In this document: positions 1 to 8,302 of the stretch, in pieces
Layout: each line of letters opens with the position of its first letter
Position numbering within the stretch: the first letter of the stretch is position 1
From: Chrysochromulina parva
Lineage: Eukaryota > Haptophyta > Prymnesiales > Chrysochromulinaceae
Reading direction: 5' to 3'
Assembly: GCA_002887195.1 (NCBI GenBank)
Contig: PJAB01000694.1
Coordinates: 1 to 21,968 of the forward strand
Length of the DNA: 21,968 nucleotides
Translations under genes and position numbers: made by a program
The notes under the pieces: generated by a model
What the model saw: the letters and a program-made list of their open reading frames with translations, nothing else
Database searches by the model: none
Told to the model about the DNA's origin: nothing

Positions 1-228
1 TCGCCGCCCCTGTGCGCATACCTCAGACAGCCGCATACCAATACGGCACCATCTGAGCAATCCCCAAAAATCGTCAAACCGTTACAGACTACCCCGCGAC
101 GGTGCATCGGCACTATCGATTAGTCATCACACGTCTGGAGTTCACGCTCGTGTCCCTCTGCACGTCCTGGTCGCGAACCGACTGACTGAGGCAGGTTTGG
201 CAAGAGACATAAGTACATAGTACTGTGG
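1..228. other. Upstream region of the kinase gene
   Basis: No convincing coding region. It presumably holds the promoter and 5' UTR of the kinase starting at 229. I see no clear TATA box or other motif. Confidence 0.4.
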
Positions 229-1974
229 ATGGCGTCGCCGCCGTCGCCGTCGACGCCGCGTCGTGAAAGCAGCCTCGATCCCTCGCTACTCACGCGTGCG
301 TCCACAGGCGGGATGTCGTGGGTCCGGCACGATAGCATCGATCGTGCGCGTCATAGGACTGACTTTGAGATCTTGGCTGTGCTGGGCTCCGGTGCGTTTG
401 GCACAACACACAGGGTGAGGAATCGTGTCGACTCACGCGAGTACGCATTGAAGAGTGTCAAGCTCAGCTCGACCGTCGACTCTGAGAAGCGGAACAAGGT
501 GCTTCGCGAGGTGGAGCTCCTCTCACGGCTGAACAGCGACAACGTCGTGCGGTACTATTCTGCTTGGGTGGAGAAGGGCGACGCGTCCGCAAGGCTCACA
601 GACGTCGAATCGTTGAGCACGTCAGAGCCGAGCGCTTCGGTTTCGGTTTCGGCCGCCGCAGCATGCGAGGACCCCGTGTGCAACCTGTGCAGCTCGACTT
701 ACAAGGATTGGGAGGTGGGCTTCGAGCAGTGGGGTCTGCTCGATGCTGTGCTACAGCCGCTCAGCCTTTGCAGCCAGTGCTACATGAGCAGCCTGCCGCC
801 TGGAGAGGACCACTCGTCGATTACGGTGCGCGAGAAGACGGTGCTGCACGATTATCTCTTCATCCTGATGGAGCTGTGCGATTCCACATTACGCGACGAG
901 GTTCAGAAGCATGATGGTGAAGCAGCCCCCATCTGGTCGCTGTTCGCTCAGTGTGTGCAGGGCCTTGCGTACGCTACAACACTCGAACTTGCATCCCTCG
1001 AACCTCGAGCCTAGCGGCCCAGCGCACCTACCAGGATAGCACGTGCCTTGACCGACCGTTGTTCACATGCGCGCGTCGTGCACATACCGGTAGGCACATC
1101 CACTCGAAAGGGGTGATCCACCGCGATGTCAAGCCCACCAACATCTTCTGCCAGGCAGGCGTCGCTAAGATTGGGGACCTTGGCCTGGCCACGTACGTTC
1201 CGTCAGCCGTGCAGCCGGTGGCGCTCAGCGGTGGGGCGGCTGATGATCCACTCGCCCTGAGCGTCGGGGACACTCAGATGAAACTGACCGACGTCGGCAC
1301 CTTCCTGTACACCAGCCCCGAGGTTGCGACAGAGGTGTACGATGAGAAGTGCGACGTCTTCTCGCTCGGAGTGGTGCGTTGGCTGCCCTCTGATGGCGCC
1401 TCTCATTGGCCTCTGATGGCGCCTCTCATTGGCTTCTGATAGCCTCGACCTCTCATTGCGTTGCTCATTAGGTGCTCGTCGAAATGTTCTTCAAGTTTGG
1501 GACGGCGATGGAGCGCGCCAAGGTGGGATCGCCTCACCGATTGCCTCCCTCATCAGGGGCGATGGAGCGCGCCAAGGATGCTCCCTGATGGCCTCTGATG
1601 GCCTCCCTCATCAGGTGCTCGGCCGGCTGCGCCTCGACGGCTCGTTGCCTGCAGCGTGGGTGGAGGCATATCCAGTCCAAGCACGCCTTGCTGCACGGAT
1701 GGTGGCCCATGATCCCACCGCGCGCCCGTCGTGTGGGGAGATTTTGGGTGAGTTGCTTGAAGAGGGCTTATGGGTACGTCCGACACCAGCGGCGGTGGAG
1801 AGTATTGTCGGCCATCTGCAGAAAGAGGTTGCTGGGCTGAAGGTGAGGCTACAGACGAGAGATGCAGAGGTGGCGGCGCTACGCAGCCTCCTGGATGCGA
1901 GTGGCATCACGCACGACCACATTCCCACGGACACACACACAGTTGGCCGCGAGGACGGTAGCTCCGACGAGTGA
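229..1974 (+). CDS. eIF2-alpha-type (GCN2/PEK-like) protein kinase, 4 exons
   Basis: Proposed CDS is join(229..968, 1094..1373, 1472..1522, 1615..1974), 476 aa. The introns (125, 98 and 92 nt) are GT-AG and splicing restores one continuous kinase. Visible: Gly loop GSGAFG (residues 53-58), lysine 75, the eIF2-kinase hallmark RYYSAWVE (108-115), catalytic loop HRDVKPTN (256-263), DLG in place of DFG (275-277), then GTFLYTSPEV. The stretch VLVEMFFKFGTAMERAK in exons 3-4 is typical of GCN2/PEK C-lobes. By family it should phosphorylate Ser51 of eIF2-alpha and damp translation under stress. There is no HisRS-like, RWD or transmembrane sensor domain, so the activating signal is unknown. A Cys-rich insert (C151, C154, C181, C184) lies between the lobes. 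The C-terminus (about residues 415-450) is predicted coiled coil. The start at 229 is the first in-frame ATG; ATG 313 is possible. Confidence 0.85.
1374..1471 (+). repeat. Repeat-filled intron 2 of the kinase gene
   Basis: A phase-0 intron (GTGCGT...TTAG). It contains a 22-nt unit beginning CTCTGATGGCGCC twice, at 1388-1409 and 1411-1432. Degenerate copies of CTGATG and CTCATTG follow to the acceptor. Confidence 0.7.
1504..1577 (+). repeat. Tandem copy of an exon end inside kinase intron 3
   Basis: The last bases of exon 3 plus the first intron base (1504-1523) recur exactly as 20 nt at 1558-1577, period 54. Both copies are followed by intron sequence ending CTCCCTCATCAGG. The real donor reads AAG|GTG; in the copy it reads AAGGAT, so the copied donor is dead. 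Phase and protein homology place the functional intron at 1523-1614. Confidence 0.8.
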
Positions 1975-2462
1975 CGAGTGAGGGGAGAGCGCGACTCAAG
2001 ACCGTGAGAAGTGGTTGTGGCGCCCGGGCCCTCGTTGTCGGGGCGAGATTGTATCTCCAATCTCGGGTCGGCCGGGTTGGTGTAGCGTAGTCGCGTACAG
2101 GTCTCAGGTGCGAGGTGGCGCCAATTCAGCGAGTTTAGGGCAGATTTCATGTGATGATGATCATCCCTCAGATTCCTAGTACACGTAGGCGCCACGGCCA
2201 CGCGCGGATCAATGGCGCGGGGAGGATCCGGGCGGTCCGCGCGGCGCACATGCCCCACCACGCGATCTCAATCCCGTTGCACGCGCATGGCCGAAGATCA
2301 CGTCACACACGAGTGTCCGGCGCCGAACAACTAAACACATGCCTTGCTTGTAGGGAGGTGCAGACGGGGACTAGGTTTCATTGACGAACGTGGTTTGAAG
2401 ATGGTTCATTGTTCGCCGGCGACATATATGACTGGCGGTTCATTGGCGCCTAGGAAGTACGC
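1975..2462. other. Convergent intergenic region, no supported gene
   Basis: This lies between the stop of the kinase (+) and the stop of the NT-C2-like gene (-). Open frames here are short, have no recognisable domain and overlap each other. It presumably holds the two 3' UTRs. I see no repeat or RNA gene. Confidence 0.5.
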
Positions 2463-3032
2463 CTACCGCAACGGTGCTGTGTACGACTTCGAGATGACCA
2501 GGAAGGGCTCCGACTTGGTGCCATTTGCCGCGGAGGCGGAGCTGGTGGTATTGCCCTTTTTGCAGGAGCCGCTAAAGGGCCAGCGGAAAAGGGGCAGCTT
2601 GGGGGCACGCAGGAGGCGCGCGCAGCAGCACGAGCACTTCTCAGGGATGATGGCCGCGCCCTCCGCGTCAAGGCTCAGGTCGACGACATAGGTGCCAACG
2701 ACGAGGCGCGTCTCGCCGCCCTTGCGGATCTCGGTGTAGAAATTGAGGGTGGGTGTCTTCTTCCAGCCCTTTTGGGGCTTGATGAGGTAGTGGTCGAAGG
2801 TTTCGTTGACCTTGACGAACTGCTTGAAGATGGGAAAGTCGCACTCAAAGCCCTCCTTCTCCGAGGTGACGCCGAGTCCGACTGCGTCCGCCACCTCCTG
2901 CTTCGACCAGGCGACGGTCATATCGGTGCGCAGCGCGACAACCTTGCTCAAGATTACGAGGCGGGCGCCCGTGGTGACCGGCACGCCGTCCGCGCCACGC
3001 TCGGCCTCCGTGAGAGTGAATGTGGCCGACAT
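2463..3032 (-). CDS. Small NT-C2-domain-like protein
   Basis: A 189-aa frame starting at ATG 3032, the first in-frame ATG. Residues about 5-130 look like an all-beta C2-type fold: a hydrophobic strand with VILSKVVAL, a tryptophan in TVAWSK, then FPIFKQFVKVNETF, a Thr/Leu-rich strand TPTLNFYTEIR and YVVDLSLDAEG. The order resembles NT-C2 domains of EEIG1/EHBP1-type proteins, where the IDL-like strand is characteristic. The C-terminal 60 residues begin with a cluster CSCCC and are basic and Ser-rich, with no domain I recognise. An unspliced intron in this tail cannot be excluded. If NT-C2 is right, a membrane or cytoskeletal adaptor role is likely; no enzymatic motif is visible. It is divergent from the methyltransferase gene, about 230 bp away. 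Confidence 0.6.
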   Translation of the reverse strand: MSATFTLTEAERGADGVPVTTGARLVILSKVVALRTDMTVAWSKQEVADAVGLGVTSEKEGFECDFPIFKQFVKVNETFDHYLIKPQKGWKKTPTLNFYTEIRKGGETRLVVGTYVVDLSLDAEGAAIIPEKCSCCCARLLRAPKLPLFRWPFSGSCKKGNTTSSASAANGTKSEPFLVISKSYTAPLR

Positions 3033-3261
3033 GAACGAAGTTTCGTGTGAATTTGGAATAAAGAGGGGAGGATTATTTCGTCTCCTCCCCCCCCCCCTTG
3101 ATAAGGGATGTCATTGCACCCGGAGATCAGAATCTCGTCTTCGGAGCTTTTTCATAATCCCGGGGTTTATCCATGGAGACGTCGGGGGTCTCGGGGGGTC
3201 GGTCGCCCTCTGCGCCCTCTGCGCTGCGCCTGCGCGCGCTGCGCGCGCCCGGTTCGCCTAG
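3033..3261. promoter_or_regulatory. Divergent intergenic region with hairpin and C-tract
   Basis: This separates the divergent NT-C2-like (-) and methyltransferase (+) genes, so it should carry both promoters. GGGGAGGA at 3065-3072 pairs with TCCTCCCC at 3083-3090 (8-bp stem, 10-nt loop), and the right arm runs into 11 C residues at 3087-3097. A regulatory role is inferred only from position. Confidence 0.4.
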
Positions 3262-4008
3262 ATGCTAATTGACGACGTTCGGGTTGCCCTACGTGCTCGG
3301 TCCACGCTGCTGCCCGCGATGCATGCCGAGGGAACAACTTGCTACCGCTTGTTCCATGGCAGCGTGGAGGGCGCTCCCGGCTGCACGCTCGATCGGTACG
3401 GCGACCTGCTGCTCTGGCAAACCTTCCGGGAACCGCCCGACGACCAGCTCGCGCTCTTGGAGCGGCTCAGAGACGCTGTTGAGGACGAGACTGGCGTGGC
3501 CCTCAGTGCTCTTTATTGGAATGCGCGTGCTAAGCGCCAACAAGCCGCGAGCGTGAGCAGCACGATGGTACCGCCTCCCGCTCCGCTGCTTCGGGCAGAC
3601 CACACGGCGAGCGAGCTCGGGCTGCACTATCTTGTGGATGTACCTGAGCAAGGCCGCGACCCAGGGCTGTACCTCGACTTTCGCGCTGCGCGCCGCTACC
3701 TGCGCGAGCACTCGCGTGGTAAGAGCGTCCTCAACCTCTTTGCCTTCACGTGCGGTGCTGGGGTTGCTTCACTTGCCGGTGGCGCCAGTGCCGTAGTCAA
3801 TGTGGACCACTCGGAAGCCTCGCTCCGGATCGGGCGCCGCAATTGCGTGCTCAACGGGCTCCACGAGGCGGCCTTCGAGTGCATCGGTAGTGATGCGCTC
3901 CCGGCGCTCCGTCAGTACGCCGGGATGCCCCTTAACGACTTCCGAAGGGGTCGGGGCAGCAGCGGCGGCGGGCGCGGGCAGCGCGGGCAGCGCGGGCGTG
4001 GGCCCATG

Positions 4009-4041
<33 letters not shown>

Positions 4042-4389
4042 AGCGGCGGCTTGCCTGCGTACCCAAAGCTGCCTCCACGCCAATTCGACCTTGTCGTCCT
4101 CGACCCGCCCACGTGGACCAAGAGCCGCTTCGGGGCGATCGATCTCGTCCGAGATTACCAATCGATGTTCAAGCCATGTGTGCTGGCCACGAAGCCTGGT
4201 GGCACAGTGCTCGCGGTCAACCATGCGTCCACAGTCTCGCTTGAGGAGTTCACGGACGTGCTCGAGCGATGTGCTCACAAGGCTGGCCGCCCACTTGCAG
4301 ATCTGACAGTGCTCCCGCCGGAGATCGATTTCCCGTCGCCCGATGGCAAGCACACGACGAAAATGGTGCTCGCGAGACTGGCCGAGTGA
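3262..4389 (+). CDS. Class I SAM-dependent methyltransferase, RlmI/RlmK-like
   Basis: 375 aa. The N-terminus (about 25-60, with the RYGD segment) matches the small EEHEE-type domain of RlmI-family rRNA methyltransferases, and the rest is a Rossmann fold. Visible motifs: GLYLDFRAARRYL (135-147), SAM motif I NLFAFTCGAG (158-167), acidic NVDHSEAS (180-187), motif IV LDPPTWTKS (280-288). The family methylates large-subunit rRNA. The usual N-terminal PUA domain is absent, so an upstream exon may be missing; a stop codon directly precedes the ATG. Where E. coli RlmI has its motif VI cysteine, this protein reads AVNHAST, so m5C chemistry is doubtful. A Gly/Arg-rich insert (about 229-263), encoded by a GGC run near 4012-4043, interrupts the domain before motif IV. 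The substrate is unknown. Confidence 0.8.
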
Positions 4390-4709
4390 AGAACTGCAAC
4401 GGCTCTGTAACGGCTCTGTCGCGGCTCTGTCCTGTTACACGGTCCCCGAGTCCCGAGAAGAGAGTCGCGGGGACGGTGTCGGTGATAGCGGGCGCTGGCG
4501 TGGTGGATTATATTTTTATAACACGGATTCAGGATCATTCATAATATAATAAATAAGTCGAGTGGATATACCAAAGTACTAAGCTACTAACTCACGACAG
4601 GCTACCGCGGACCTTATAGTTTCAAGATTCGTCTAGTACGGGGGAGTAGGTACCTACTACAGTCGTCTACGCGGTCCGTACCAATGAAACGGACCGACGG
4701 CTCTACGGA
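4390..4709. other. Convergent intergenic region, AT-rich segment
   Basis: This lies between the stops of the methyltransferase (+) and REV1 (-). Around 4508-4560 it is markedly AT-rich against the local background, plausibly the polyadenylation region of the methyltransferase transcript. A perfect 14-nt palindrome, AGTAGGTACCTACT, sits at 4645-4658. No supported gene. Confidence 0.45.
4398..4430 (+). repeat. Three 11-nt tandem repeats after the methyltransferase stop
   Basis: AACGGCTCTGT at 4398-4408 and 4409-4419, then CGCGGCTCTGT at 4420-4430. They lie just 3' of the stop codon, in the likely 3' UTR. Confidence 0.75.
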
Positions 4710-7700
4710 CTACGCATCAACATCCACGCGTTGGTCAAGTAGAATTCGGCGCATGCCCGCAAGCGACGCCAAGCGGCCGCCAAACTGGCCCTTGACGGCC
4801 TCATCGACCCCGCGCACGAAGGCACGCAGCATTGGCTTGCACTCGGGTCGCCATGCGCACCGGCGCTCGACGAGGCGCCCGAGGCATGCCACGTCATCCA
4901 ACCGACACGCCTGCACGAGCGCGCGAGCATAGGCAAGCAGCTCGGTGGGGTCGGGTGGGTTGATGGGGGCGGGGCGGGCGGCGGTTTCCATCACCTCCAC
5001 TGCCACCACCGCCTCATCCTCTTCGTCCACCGCCGCCTCCGCCGCCTGCGTCGCCTGCGCCGCTTGCGCCACCGCCGCCTTCGCCGCCTTCGCCGCCTTC
5101 GCCGCCTTCGCCGCCTTCGCCGCCTTCGGTATCGGCGTCCCCCGCGCGTCCCCAACGGACGAATGCGGGCCACAGCCATGCCGCTCCAGCCACGCCCCAA
5201 TATGAACGCGCATCTCGTCCCAAGGCTCAAGCAGCTGAGGCGCGGCGCCCGCGACGGCGCTTGACCGCGCGTCGACAGCCGGGGGGCGCGCCCGCGACGG
5301 CGCTCCCACCGCTGCCCCCCCCTCGTGCGGGTCATTGCCCACGACGGCGCCGTGGGCGTGATCACGCACGGGCCAGTCTGCGGCCGGTGCGTGAGGCGAT
5401 GGCCCCTTTCTCGAGCCTCCCCGCGCGCCGCCCGACACAGCGCCGCCCGATACAGCGCCGCCCGACACAGCGCCGCCCGCTGCGGCGCCGACCGCGGCGG
5501 TGGGTGGGGCAAGCGACCAGTATCGCTGCTCAAACGGCGAGCGGCGCGGCGGCTCCGCCAGATTGCGCGAGATTGGGCGGCCGCGCGAGGCGACGCCCAT
5601 ATTAGGAATAGCAGCTGCCGGACGCGCCATCGGCGAGCGCTGCGGTGAGCGCGGTGGCGCCGTGATGGGCGCGATCGCAAGGTTGCGCTCGGTTTCGCAG
5701 AGGCTGCACGTGAGGAAATCGCGTTGCGCTGGGTCTACGTGCTCGTAGGTGCACACCTGTGGGGAAGAGGGAGGTGGCGCCGTGGTGAGCGCTTGCATGC
5801 CCCGGGGTCTACGTGCTCGTAGGTGCACACCTCGCATTTCCAGCCACGTGGAGAGGACGCGCCGTGGTGAGCATGCGATGCGCCGCTGTGAGCACATGTG
5901 CCGTACGCGGCACCGGCCCCTGTCCCATCAATGAACGAGGTCGCCGCCGCCGCCGCGGCCACTGCCGCCGCGGTGGCTTGGCGCTTCTGCCGCTGCCTTG
6001 CCAACTCGAGACGAAGCGCCTCACCTGATGAAGGAGACCATCAGAGGTCATCAGAGGCAATCAGAGGCAATCAGAGGCAAATCAGAGGCAAATCATCGCT
6101 CGAGACGAAGCGCCCCACCAGGGGCGCCCTCAATCTCATCGATGGTCGCCTCGTCCACTTGCGAGCACGAGGGGAGGTGCCAATCTCCGGGGAGGTTCCA
6201 ATCTCCGGTGGTGCGGAGCTCGCGATCTCCGGGACGGAGCTCGTGATCTCCGGTGCGGAGCTCGAAGTCGCCCTCGAAGTCGGAGCCGCGCCCAACGGAT
6301 GGCCGCACCTCTGATGACCCACTAATTACCCCTGATGACCCACTAATTACCCCTGATGGGCGCACCTCCGTACTCGTACTGCCGCCGCCGCCGCCGGTAG
6401 TGCACTGCCGTGACGCCGCCTGCTCCGGTGGAGCGGTCATCAGCGGTAATTAGTGGGTCATCAGCGGTAATTAGTGGGTCATCAGGGGTAATTAGTGGGT
6501 CATCAGGGGGTAATTCGTGGGTCATCAGGGGGTAATTACCTGCGCCGGTGGAGCGGCCGGCGGCGGCGCGACGGCCTTTCGTTTGCCATGAGCGAAACTA
6601 TTGTGGGCCCCTGGCTGCGCAGAAGCGGGTGGCCATGCTGTTTCCTCACATGCATGTGAGGCCACCCGCGGCAGAGCTTCGGGCCAGGGGCTACTCGCCG
6701 CCTTGATCAACGCCTCAGCTGTGGCCCGTCCGAATCGAACGCTCAGTGCCGAAACTCCGAGGCTCATTAAGTCCCCACAAGTCCGGAGACCCTCGGAAGT
6801 CAGCTGCAGGCATTCCTCGATCCGCAGAGCCGGCAGCAGGGCCATCACTGGCCGGCCCATGAGAAGCGCCTCCATGTCCGCAGATGAGCGGATCCATCGC
6901 ACGCTACCCGAGGCTCCCGTCCGCACCGCCACACTCGCAGCCAGGATGGCCGTCGTCACATCGGCGGCCACGCCCACGCCGACGGCCGTCAGTAACGGCT
7001 CTGCCGCCTCCGCCGCCGCCACCGCCGGCGATGCCGCGGCATCCGCCGCCGGCGTATCCGCCGCAAACTCAAGGTGCGACGACGAAACCCTAGTTGTGGA
7101 ACCACGGAGACTCCCTAATATGGAACCGTGGAAGTTGCCTAATATGGAGCCATGGAGGCTGCCCAGAGCCTCTTCGGACACGTCTGTCGGCCGCAGCGGC
7201 TGCAGCAGCACCACTTGGTCCGCGAGGAGGGGATAGGCCGATCTCGATGCATGCGGCCACTGCGCGCCGAGCGCTCCGACGAGCTTCTTCTTCATGGCAT
7301 CCTCCACCGCCACCGTCGCAGACGTAGAGAGGTCGCCGAGGTCGGGCAGGGCTCGCACGCTGACGAACCATGCTGCCCCATTCGGCACGCTGAACAACGG
7401 TACTTCCATATTAGGCACGCTGCCGAACAATGCCGCCGGCGCAGCGGCCGCGTTGACAGCAGCGAGAGCATGGGCAGCGGCCAGGTGATCAACGTCATCA
7501 GCCATCACTTCGTCCACGTCCGCAACATCCATCTCCCATGCCGCCTCTGCTGCCACCTGTGCTGCCACCTGCGCTGGCGCTGGCGCTGGCGCGGCTGCCG
7601 CCTCCTCTCCTACTGCCTCCGCTGGCGGCTCGGCTGCCTCGGGCGCCGCCGCCGCCGCCGCCGTTGGTCGCACCCCAAACGCTGCTGGTCGCACCAGGAA

Positions 7701-8189
7701 TCCGGCGAGGGTGCGTTGCTCAGGGTCCTGCAACTCGGCCAGGGCGTAGTCGCACTCTGGCAGCCGGCGGCCCTGAGCGGCACTCTCGACGAGCCAGCTC
7801 TCGCGTACAGCGAAGATCTGCCGCCCCCTGCGCTTCGACTCGGCAATGTGCGCAGTGAGCGCCGCGATCTTGGCCGCGGGAAGATTGTTGACCAGCAGGT
7901 GCGTCACGACGGAGCCGTGCAGGTACTGCGAATACTGGCCGCCGTGCTGGATGACGAGGTCGCTCAGATCGAGCTGCCTGCTGCTCGAAACGCCATCGAG
8001 GTGCAGCACCACGCCACGTAGGCAGTCACTCTGCTTGGGCACGCTCCGTGCGTACTGGACCTCGAGCTTGCTCTCCTTGTCCCGCATGTAGTCACCATGG
8101 CTGGTCCAGCCGCCGCCGCCGCTGAAGCGACGATCCTCTTTGTCCTTGCTCGGCGAGAAGCCGGGCACGCCACCTCGGCCTCCACTCAT
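4710..8189 (-). CDS. REV1: REV1-like translesion synthesis protein with degenerate polymerase core, 5 exons
   Basis: Proposed CDS is complement(join(4710..5756, 5831..6024, 6119..6308, 6366..6419, 6540..8189)), 1044 aa; introns 120, 57, 94 and 74 nt. Residues 28-50 (GDYMRDKESKLEVQ) and the BRCT domain (about 52-146, W132) are REV1-like. Residues 270-296 (WFVSVRALPDL) and 404-500 (TCGDL at 470-474, RFG near 485-487) align with the start of the palm and the thumb of REV1. Carboxylates expected in DMD and SxDE are absent and the little finger is not recognisable. Then come a ubiquitin-binding-motif-like segment (about 619-648), a W-x-C-x2-C...C-x2-C zinc finger (C695, C698, C713, C716), low-complexity linkers (KAA repeats) and a C-terminal domain (about 966-1027) resembling the REV1 CTD that binds Pol zeta and other polymerases. 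REV1 normally inserts dCMP and scaffolds translesion synthesis; here only the scaffold looks intact. Confidence 0.8.
5074..5127 (-). repeat. Six 9-nt repeats encoding Lys-Ala-Ala in REV1
   Basis: Six perfect copies of GCCGCCTTC on the + strand, read as (KAA)6 on the REV1 strand. They lie in the linker between a WDEMRVHIGAWL segment and the C-terminal domain. A second in-frame 15-nt repeat (about 5435-5485, GAVSG units) lies further upstream in the protein. Confidence 0.85.
5731..5884 (-). repeat. Tandem duplication creating REV1 intron 4
   Basis: On the sense strand GTGTGCACCTACGAGCACGT and the bases after it occur twice, at the intron start (5830 downward) and at the exon 5 start (5756 downward), period 74, which equals the intron length. 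The similarity extends upstream: GCTCACCACGGCGC occurs at 5872-5859 and 5790-5777 (offset 82 after a small indel). The intron splits the zinc finger between C695 and C698. Confidence 0.85.
6025..6118 (-). repeat. REV1 intron 3: duplicated exon start plus CTGATTGCCT array
   Basis: The intron begins GTGGGGCGCTTCGTCTCGAG and exon 4 begins GTGAGGCGCTTCGTCTCGAG, 19 of 20 identical. Between them are about six 10-11-nt units of TTGCCTCTGAT / ACCTCTGATG type, ending CTTCATCAG. Confidence 0.85.
6309..6539 (-). repeat. 21-22-nt minisatellite in REV1 introns 1 and 2, around a 54-nt exon
   Basis: The sense-strand unit is about CTGATGACCCACTAATTACCC. Intron 1 (6539-6420) holds about five copies and intron 2 (6365-6309) two. 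The 54-nt exon 2 (6419-6366) sits between. Intron 1 is flanked by CCGCTCCACCGGCGCAG (exon 1 end) and CCGCTCCACCGGAGCAG (intron end). Intron 2 is flanked by GAGGTGCGCCCATC and GAGGTGCGGCCATC. Confidence 0.8.
7090..7161 (-). repeat. Three 24-nt repeats inside the REV1 palm-like region
   Basis: Three diverged in-frame 24-nt units encode GSLHGSIL, GNFHGSIL and GSLRGSTT (residues about 343-366). They fall where an intact REV1 should carry its SxDE catalytic motif. Confidence 0.75.
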
Positions 8190-8302
8190 TCCTGTGGCCG
8201 AAAGTCCGCAACACCAGACGTGGGAAAAAGAAGTTTGTCAGAAACAGTTACAGGTACTTCGCGGCCACACCCGCGCCCACCACACTCCGTCTCAAAGAAC
8301 AC

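Noticed and set aside
3173..3270. ATG at 3173 as the methyltransferase start
   Set aside because: It is in a different frame from the methyltransferase and gives only a short Arg/Ser-rich peptide.
4645..4658. 14-nt perfect palindrome as a binding site
   Set aside because: It is isolated, between convergent gene ends, with no second copy found; chance is sufficient.
7152..8021. 289-codon plus-strand frame antisense to REV1
   Set aside because: Arg/Cys/His-rich low-complexity translation opposite the BRCT-containing exon; no protein-like features.
4710..8189. REV1 as a pseudogene
   Set aside because: Exon frames are open for 1044 codons and splice phases agree. The scaffold domains at both ends are well preserved, so decay of the whole gene is unlikely.
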